A DNA stretch of 64,000 nucleotides from positions 4,588,001 to 4,652,000 of the forward strand of contig CP053160.1 of NCBI GenBank assembly GCA_014607495.2. Direction: 5' to 3'. Source of the stretch: Carposina sasakii. Taxonomy: Eukaryota; Arthropoda; Insecta; Lepidoptera; Carposinidae. Each line of letters starts with the position of its first letter. Within the stretch, counting starts at the first letter, position 1. Positions 58,015-64,000 of this stretch are shown here, one piece after another. The translations under genes were made by a program, and so were the position numbers. The notes beneath the pieces were generated by a model. That model did no database searches and had not been told where the DNA came from. It saw only the letters and a program-made list of their open reading frames with translations.

Positions 58015-60327
58015 ATTTTAATATAATAATATGCAGATTAATTAGGGATAGTACCTAAACTAATATAAAGTTATCGAGTCGATGATTCAGGTTGTCAAAA
58101 GTATAATCTCAAATTCGTCGAAATATATCGCGATTGAAATGTAAATATGAGTGAGCGTTGTGGAATTAATATTTTGATTGGATTAATCTATTAACACAAT
58201 ATCCGAATGAACAATAGCTCCACTTGCGGCGAGCTGAATTAGTGATGATGTGTTTAATAAATGAACTGGAAAGGTATTGCGACTGCAGTTGAATTATGAT
58301 ATTATGTACCTGTTATTTAGTCTACTCTTCATTATTAGTGCCAGCAATACTTAATATTCCAACTAATTTTCGTTAGTTAAGTGAGTCGTACGTAAGTAGT
58401 CCATCTTTAATATTCTTTTTCCACAAATAAACTTTACAACTCCAATGTTCACGGGTCAAAGCAATGAAGCTACATTTCTACGGCTTCGGAAAAACCATTA
58501 AGCACTTCTTTAGCACAGTCATTACTAAATTATGAAGCCGTAAGAGAACTACCTCGACGCCTTAACAGCTGGTCGCGGCCATGTTAATAGTTCGACATGC
58601 CGAAGATATCTGGACATCCAGCGTGCGGAGTTAATTTCGTTTTTATAACACCACAAACCCGAATGATCTGTTTACTGGCGGGTCAGTAATAAAAATGGGG
58701 CCGTGGTAGCCATTACGTGGAGTGTTCCAGCCGCCCAGTGTCGCCCCCTATCGGGTTGCAAGTGAAACGGATCGCGGGGGGCGGTGACAGATAACGACCA
58801 ATATGGCCCTTGGTAAAATGTCAGCCCGATTATATCATTGATACCGCGCTGCCTGGACCTCGACGGATTTGTAACTTTATAAGAGACAGTCAATGACTCG
58901 GTCAAATCGCTACGACAACGTCTCTACATTTATATAAATAGGTATTCGCGGCAACTAGATGCGTAAATCTTGATCCATTTACTCACAGATATTATAGATC
59001 ATCCTAAACTCTTATATTCAACTGTCACAACGTTAACTTAAAAAATAGAGAACAAATTAAGAGTTGATACAATCCGCTAGGCTAGACTATTAAAAGATAA
59101 TCTCGATAACATCTCCTGCATAAAAGCTTTCATCATTCATCACGTTTCGACATGTTTTCCGATGCGTATTTATTGACTTCCATTTTGAGCGATTGCATTC
59201 ATTAATCTGATTACAGAGATACTTGCAAAGGTAAATATTTTTGAGAAGACCTTTTTATTTTGCGCTAATCTTTAATAGGCGGGTAAATTACCTATATAGA
59301 GTTACGAGTATTATACATTATACATTACCTGCATTATACAGATTTTAATTGCAATCTGCAAACTATTTGAAATGCAATCGATTATTATCGGATTAAGTAC
59401 ATGATAAGACATCTGTGCCATAGAAATAGGTATACACTTATTGTAGTTATCTACTTTTATGAAGAAAGAAACAGATTTTAATCAATTAAAATGTAAACTT
59501 AACTACAGGTGTTGTTAAAAAAAATGGTCTACTTGATAATCCTCTGGGAAGTAGGAGGCTGCATGCGGGTTACATTTGTGGCTCCACCGCGCTGACACAT
59601 CCATTACTCTGACATTTTCGCGCCCTTTTTCCCGTCACTTTTGACAGGTTTGCAAGTGACTCCTCCTCGGCTATGTTTTCGCGATCCTCAGTCAGTCACT
59701 CCGCCCACGCATGATGTATTACGAAGTGAACTAACATTTTGTTTTACTACGAGATAGATTATCGAAATACATACATGCTTACATATTTTGTTCGACGTTT
59801 TTCACGTTCATGCCTCAAACTGAGATTTAGAGGAAGCGGAAGAACATTTTGAAGTTTTAACTTCTTAAGTCAATCAACTCAATAGTTTCTCTACTTTTAA
59901 TAAGTAATCCTATAGATCCACTTTTTTCCACTCAGTATTCGACAATTCTTGTCAAATTATCTAGAAAAACCTAGGTACTATTGAGTCTAAGTAATAACCT
60001 AATATAACGCCCAATATAAAGTACATAAAGCAGTTATGTTAGGTATACGTACCCACTGATAGGTAGGAACACTGTAAAATCACATTTCAAAGAGTAATTT
60101 ATGCAGGCAATTTCCACATAATAAAGTTATCGTTTCGCCACTAACTAGAACCGTCAACGGTTCAAATCCCTTTCTAATCAATATCAGTACTTACAGCTTG
60201 ATATAGTATATACACCGGAACTATAAGGTATCGTGTAGTAATTTTCACCTGGCAAATTTTGTTATTAAGTGTCGGTAGTTTTTATAAATCTTCCCGCAAC
60301 CTAACACTTGATAAATTATCCAATCAA

Positions 60328-60340
60328 CGCCATCTATTAG
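60328..60340 (-). promoter_or_regulatory. CTCF-like motif (weak)
   Basis: The minus strand reads CTAATAGATGGCG. The AGATGGCG core is kept, but the 5' half departs from the consensus. Confidence 0.2.
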
Positions 60341-60966
60341 GCTTTTACATGTCGCTCTCAGGGCAATCAGTCACGATCGTCGGTACTGTGTGGACGTCTC
60401 GTGTGGTACCAGTTATTTATAGTAGCAATCTTCGCATTGTTACATCGGAAAAATACATAGCCACCTGTGTAACGACACCTCACGATTTATTACTTTTATT
60501 GAGTGAATTTTCACGACAAATACAGACCAGGAGGCTTTGCTCATCGATTGTACGTACATATTAAAAAATTTGGCACCGTTTTACAAGCAAGGTATAGTTC
60601 TGCTGATCTGTATATTTAGGGTAAATAATTTTAGTGAGGCAATTGTATTAATTTTATTTATTTCCTTTATTTTCAGGTACGTTACCATAACCAACATAGT
60701 TAGCAAATAAGTACCTACACGTAAGTACCTACATTACATTAATAATAATAGCAACTAATATCAAAACGCAAAAAAAGTACCTAAACAAGGTAGTTAAGTA
60801 CATCACGGCTATAGACAGGTATGTAGATCATAATCACGTTCCTACCCTATGTCAGGATTGAAATTCCCGCGAAATTAATTTCGAAATTCGAATGTAACGT
60901 ACCGTTTGCGGAGAAGGCCGGCGGCTGGCGCCAATGGACTGCCGGTAATAAATGTCATTAGAGGAC

Positions 60967-60976
60967 GTGACGTCAC
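60967..60976. promoter_or_regulatory. Palindromic CRE (GTGACGTCAC)
   Basis: Third copy of the ten-base palindrome, in a GC-rich patch (60900-60990) next to a GGCGCCAATGG box at 60927-60937. Confidence 0.3.
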
Positions 60977-61056
60977 TCGACAATATGGCCGACAATTCGC
61001 TACAAAATTATTATTGTCTCAAATCTGTCGGAAGTTAATATGTATTAAGTATACCT

Positions 61057-61213
61057 ACTGGAATAAAAATATTTTCCCGGGATAAATTGTAGCCTATATG
61101 TATTCTGATATTCTAATATATCTAAATACATTCAGTAGTTTTTGCGTAAAAGAGCAACAAACATTCTGACATACATACATCCTCACAAACTTTCGCGTTT
61201 ATAATATTAGTAG
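61057..61213 (-). mobile_element. Helitron-like 5' fragment
   Basis: The minus strand begins CTACTAATATTATAAACGCG, AAAGTTTGTGAGGATG, ACGCAAAAACTACTGAATG and continues to ATCCCGGGAAAATATTTTT. The GCGGGC..CTAG 3' end is missing. Confidence 0.55.
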
Positions 61214-62416
61214 GTTGTGACTGTGGGTGGACGCTTAGATATGAACTTAGTGTTGTGTTTATAGAATTACAATAATTCTTTTACTACAGTGCCGCAAAAT
61301 AACAAACATTTATTTAACAAAATACGTTTACCGAAATCTGAAATGCATATACAGGAAAAGTAATTTCAGATCTCAGCATTCAAATATAATTCTCTAAATA
61401 TATAGACATACATCCAGATAGTAACTAGCGCCACCGTAATGTACCGAGCTGTGCGACTGGGTAGAGAACTACCTAACGTAACGAGCATGAATTAATCGCC
61501 AATGAAAATTGTCCTCCGACCGTGAAATTACAATTTAAACGACACCTGTTTACGTCTACATTTCGTACCTTACGCGTGAACTAGGACTTAACGTGATTTT
61601 ACCCAAAATTAGGATTTGGTTACCAACGTAACATGCTCAAAAACGGAGGAATATTTAAACGTAAATGTTGGTTCTACATAATTTATTTCTAGTTATATTC
61701 AGATTTAAAAACTATTTGATTAATAACACCTTGTTATTTTGTTAGATTGCATCCAATCGTTAGTAGGTAATATACATTTTTCGAGTAAGGATCGAGCGAG
61801 GATATATATATTTAATAAACTAAAATGTTCATCAATAAAAAGCCATATATACTTTATTCATCAATGATAACTTAAACGTATCGATTTGGAAAATCAAATA
61901 TTAAAATTTATTTGGAAATAACTATTTATAGTTGGCATTTTCAGACTTGTGAATAAAGTACAGTTGAGTTTTTATATGATTACTAGCTGTTGTAAAATAT
62001 GTTGCACATGCCTAAAACGCGAAGCGCAATGGTCAAACTCTCGGTAGAGCTTGAATTTTCAAAAAGTAATAGATAACTTACTTTATTTATAACAGTTTTG
62101 TTTAATTAATTACCCCTAAACATGAGAACCTAAAACAAACCAAGTGCACCTTGAAAGAATTTGCTAGAGACCCCGCGCAGGCTTAATCCGGCACTGGGTC
62201 GCCACCTACCCGTAGTGCTACGATGAAGCTATGAACGAACGAGCCTATTGTACAGATTGTAAGTACGAGTACGTCTACGAAGGTCGTCTATAATATTTAC
62301 TTTGCCATACATTGCCGATTGTTGCAAACCCTTAGGTTAGGTTAATTTTGAAAGCATATTACTGAAAACCCCAGATATTTATTATAAAATATGTAAGTTT
62401 ATTTAATTGCTCTAAG
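61214..62416. other. Non-coding unique DNA
   Basis: AT-rich, with no gene or repeat recognised. Confidence 0.4.
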
Positions 62417-62426
62417 TATTTACAAT

Positions 62427-62686
62427 GACCGCATGGTGCCGGCAGAGTAGAATTCGTACCACCCCATGTCTGCCCGTGGGTATCGTACGAGGCGATTAAG
62501 GGTTTTCGGGAGGTGGGCAGCAGCGCCTCCCGTGTTGACAACATAGTCCAAAATACAAACTGCGGTCACCAACCCGCCTGCCCAGCGTGGTGACTATGGG
62601 CATATACCCCCCATGGCAGTCTTGTGGCGTGCCCCGGGGAAGGCCTACGTCCAGCAGTGGACTGCAATAGGCTGATGATGATGATG
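62427..62686 (+). mobile_element. Retroposon family A, full-length reference copy
   Basis: This 260-bp element runs from GACCGCATGGTGCCGGCAG to a (GAT)n tail and is flanked by TATTTACAAT at 62417-62426 and 62687-62696, a perfect 10-bp duplication. It defines the ends of the family. Internal blocks are CCCGTGGGTATCGTACGAGG, GGGAGGTGGGCAGCAGCG, GTGGTGACTATGGGC and CCAGCAGTGGACTGCAATAG. Tail type and truncated sisters point to mobilisation by a non-LTR retrotransposon. I see no tRNA-type promoter boxes. The 61- and 85-codon reverse frames are spurious. Confidence 0.85.
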
Positions 62687-62696
62687 TATTTACAAT

Positions 62697-64000
62697 AAAG
62701 CCATAATTATAATTGTACCAGTAATTATCCCGATGCGTCGGATCTTTATTCACACTCTACAACTACGTTAAACAAAAACCACTATAATATAAAAGACGAA
62801 TAGAGTCACAACTATCCAGCTATAATAAAAATCGTCCTCGTCAATATCAATAAAGAAACAATACATAAATGTCATTGGCCTGTATTCGGTAAGTATTAGT
62901 AACGTAAGGAAGCCACAATTCGGGAACGTATGTGAAGCCGTACGGATGCACTCGATGGCTCATACTCTATTATACGAGTATTATTAACTGACTTTTATAG
63001 GATTAACTAAGGGTTATCTATAATACCAATTACCGACTAGGCACGACTTTGTAACCTAGCTGGATACCGCACTAATGTCAACTTATAACCAATTGAAAAG
63101 GTAGTATTTTATATATTTTTATACATTATCACTGATTGAACATTTAACTAATTCCTATTCTAAATAAGGTTCTCTACTCTAACTTTTTTAGTTACAAGCT
63201 AAAACTACGATAACATGTATCTGGCATAGATAAGGCCCTTTAACAGATGTACGGCGTTATCAAATGTGAATGTGAAGCTTTATTAATGTAATGGGATATT
63301 ATTAGTGAGCTTGGATCCGGCCCGCACAGGCGTCCGGCGCGCGGCCCCATGTCGTCACTCCACGGCAGGCCTCCGCAAGCAGCGGTTGTGTTCAAATCAC
63401 TCCAATTAAATGTTCGTCGCCGATAACGCGCTTTTTACGACCGTCCTCTTTTATTTTCATTTTTATTTCGCGTCTAATGCAATTGCACTCGAGCAGCGCG
63501 AGCTGTATTCTTTTTTAACGTTGCTATATTGTTTTATTGGTTGTTGTGCGTGGTGAAGAACGAAGGCCGGCAGTATGGTGAGTATTTTTCCTTACATTTG
63601 ATTTTGTTTTAAATTTTTGCTGAATTGTTTTCGAATGGTATTTCGTTTGAACTTACAATATGTAGCGTGGAAAAGAAAATAGCGCGAAACGTTTGCAATT
63701 TATTGAAGAATCTTAGTGTGGTTAAAACAAACGACACTTTGGTTATTCAAAAGAGATGTTCTTATTTTACTGTCGATAAATTAATGTAGAGTGTACGAGC
63801 CCGGAGCCGACTCCTCCAGCGTATTGTGAAGCAATCAGCAGTAAACATCTATTACGCCGTTTAAACTCGTCAGACCAACGTCCAATAAAAATGGATTGGT
63901 CTTGGACTCACTTTATACTCCTATCTCTAACTGCAAGTGACATTTAGTAGAGGCAGTTATAAAACAACTGCGATATAATATTATCTACTTCATTTAAACT
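62697..64000. other. Non-coding DNA with GC-rich block near the right edge
   Basis: AT-rich up to 63300. It then has GC-rich DNA (63310-63440 and 63485-63580) leading to the ATG|GTGAGT donor at 63575. No confirmed gene. Confidence 0.4.
63575..63577 (+). CDS. Possible start codon directly followed by a splice donor
   Basis: The sequence gccggcagtATG|GTGAGTATTT places an ATG directly before a near-perfect donor (donor GT at 63578). GC-rich DNA lies upstream (63310-63380 and 63490-63570). This is the arrangement of a leader exon ending in the initiator codon. The window ends 423 bp later, with no acceptor recognised. It could also be the end of a purely untranslated exon, or chance. Confidence 0.15.

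Larger units (their letters stand above)
58015..61056. other. Non-coding DNA, several GC-rich blocks
   Basis: No gene was recognised. GC-rich blocks lie at 58680-58860 and 60895-60990. The 101-codon frame at 60259 has no known domain. Confidence 0.4.

Noticed and set aside
60155..60175. B-box-like GGTTCAAATCC suggesting a tRNA
   Set aside because: The T-stem has a mismatch, and no D arm, anticodon arm or acceptor pairing is present.
1..64000. CRISPR arrays, operons, bacterial promoters or viral genes
   Set aside because: There are no regularly spaced direct repeats and no dense coding, and the window has eukaryotic tRNA structure, splice-like signals and insect transposons throughout.

Overview
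The window looks like moth or butterfly (Lepidoptera) nuclear DNA, and it is almost entirely non-coding. The signs are an AT-rich base composition, frequent TACCTACC/GTAGGTA runs, Helitron-like ends reading GCGGGCGTCC..CTAG, retroelement tails made of (GAT)n, and a GGGTTCCGT-type repeat that I know from lepidopteran genomes. No open reading frame resembles a known protein, and the longest ones lie antisense to GC-rich DNA or inside repeats. I read the window as a gene desert or a very large intron/intergenic interval, not as a gene cluster.

The firm genes are two tRNA genes on the minus strand, tRNA-Arg(CCT) at 4613-4685 and tRNA-Lys(TTT) at 5742-5814. Each has a full cloverleaf and an oligo-T stop. 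The best sign of an RNA polymerase II gene is at 9597-9807 on the plus strand: a TATA box, an initiator at the correct spacing, a short GC-rich leader and a strong splice donor. This would be a non-coding first exon. Three weaker plus-strand start-exon candidates lie at 44480, 56414 and 63575. No following exon could be assigned to any of them.

Much of the recognisable content is mobile DNA. Several insertions can be dated or verified from the window itself because intact sister copies serve as empty sites. A TA-flanked mariner-like MITE family has five copies (11253, 17821, 25617, 25663, 36492). One copy is inserted in another. A third was split by a GGGTTCCGT repeat and a fourth by a small Helitron. 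Other elements are a hAT-type MITE with a perfect 8-bp target duplication (48323-48506), a fold-back MITE (48792-49051), a 563-bp MITE (3972-4534), and retroposon families with 10-11 bp target duplications and (GAT)n or (TATG)n tails. There is also a very short tRNA-derived SINE (53640-53741), a fragment of which sits inside a Helitron-like element at 7714-7992.

By region: 1-9500 holds single motifs, the two tRNAs and several repeats. 9500-9950 is the promoter candidate. 11-14 kb, 17.8-21 kb, 25-30 kb, 36-40 kb and 41.7-49 kb carry the MITEs, Helitrons and retroposons. The rest is unique AT-rich DNA broken by GC-rich patches (for example 17380-17640, 37770-37860, 57650-57740, 58680-58860), which are the likeliest enhancers. 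Four hairpins (29794, 30013, 47555, 57956) are worth testing as small-RNA precursors or MITE remnants. All repeat family names are from memory or structure, since no database search was possible.
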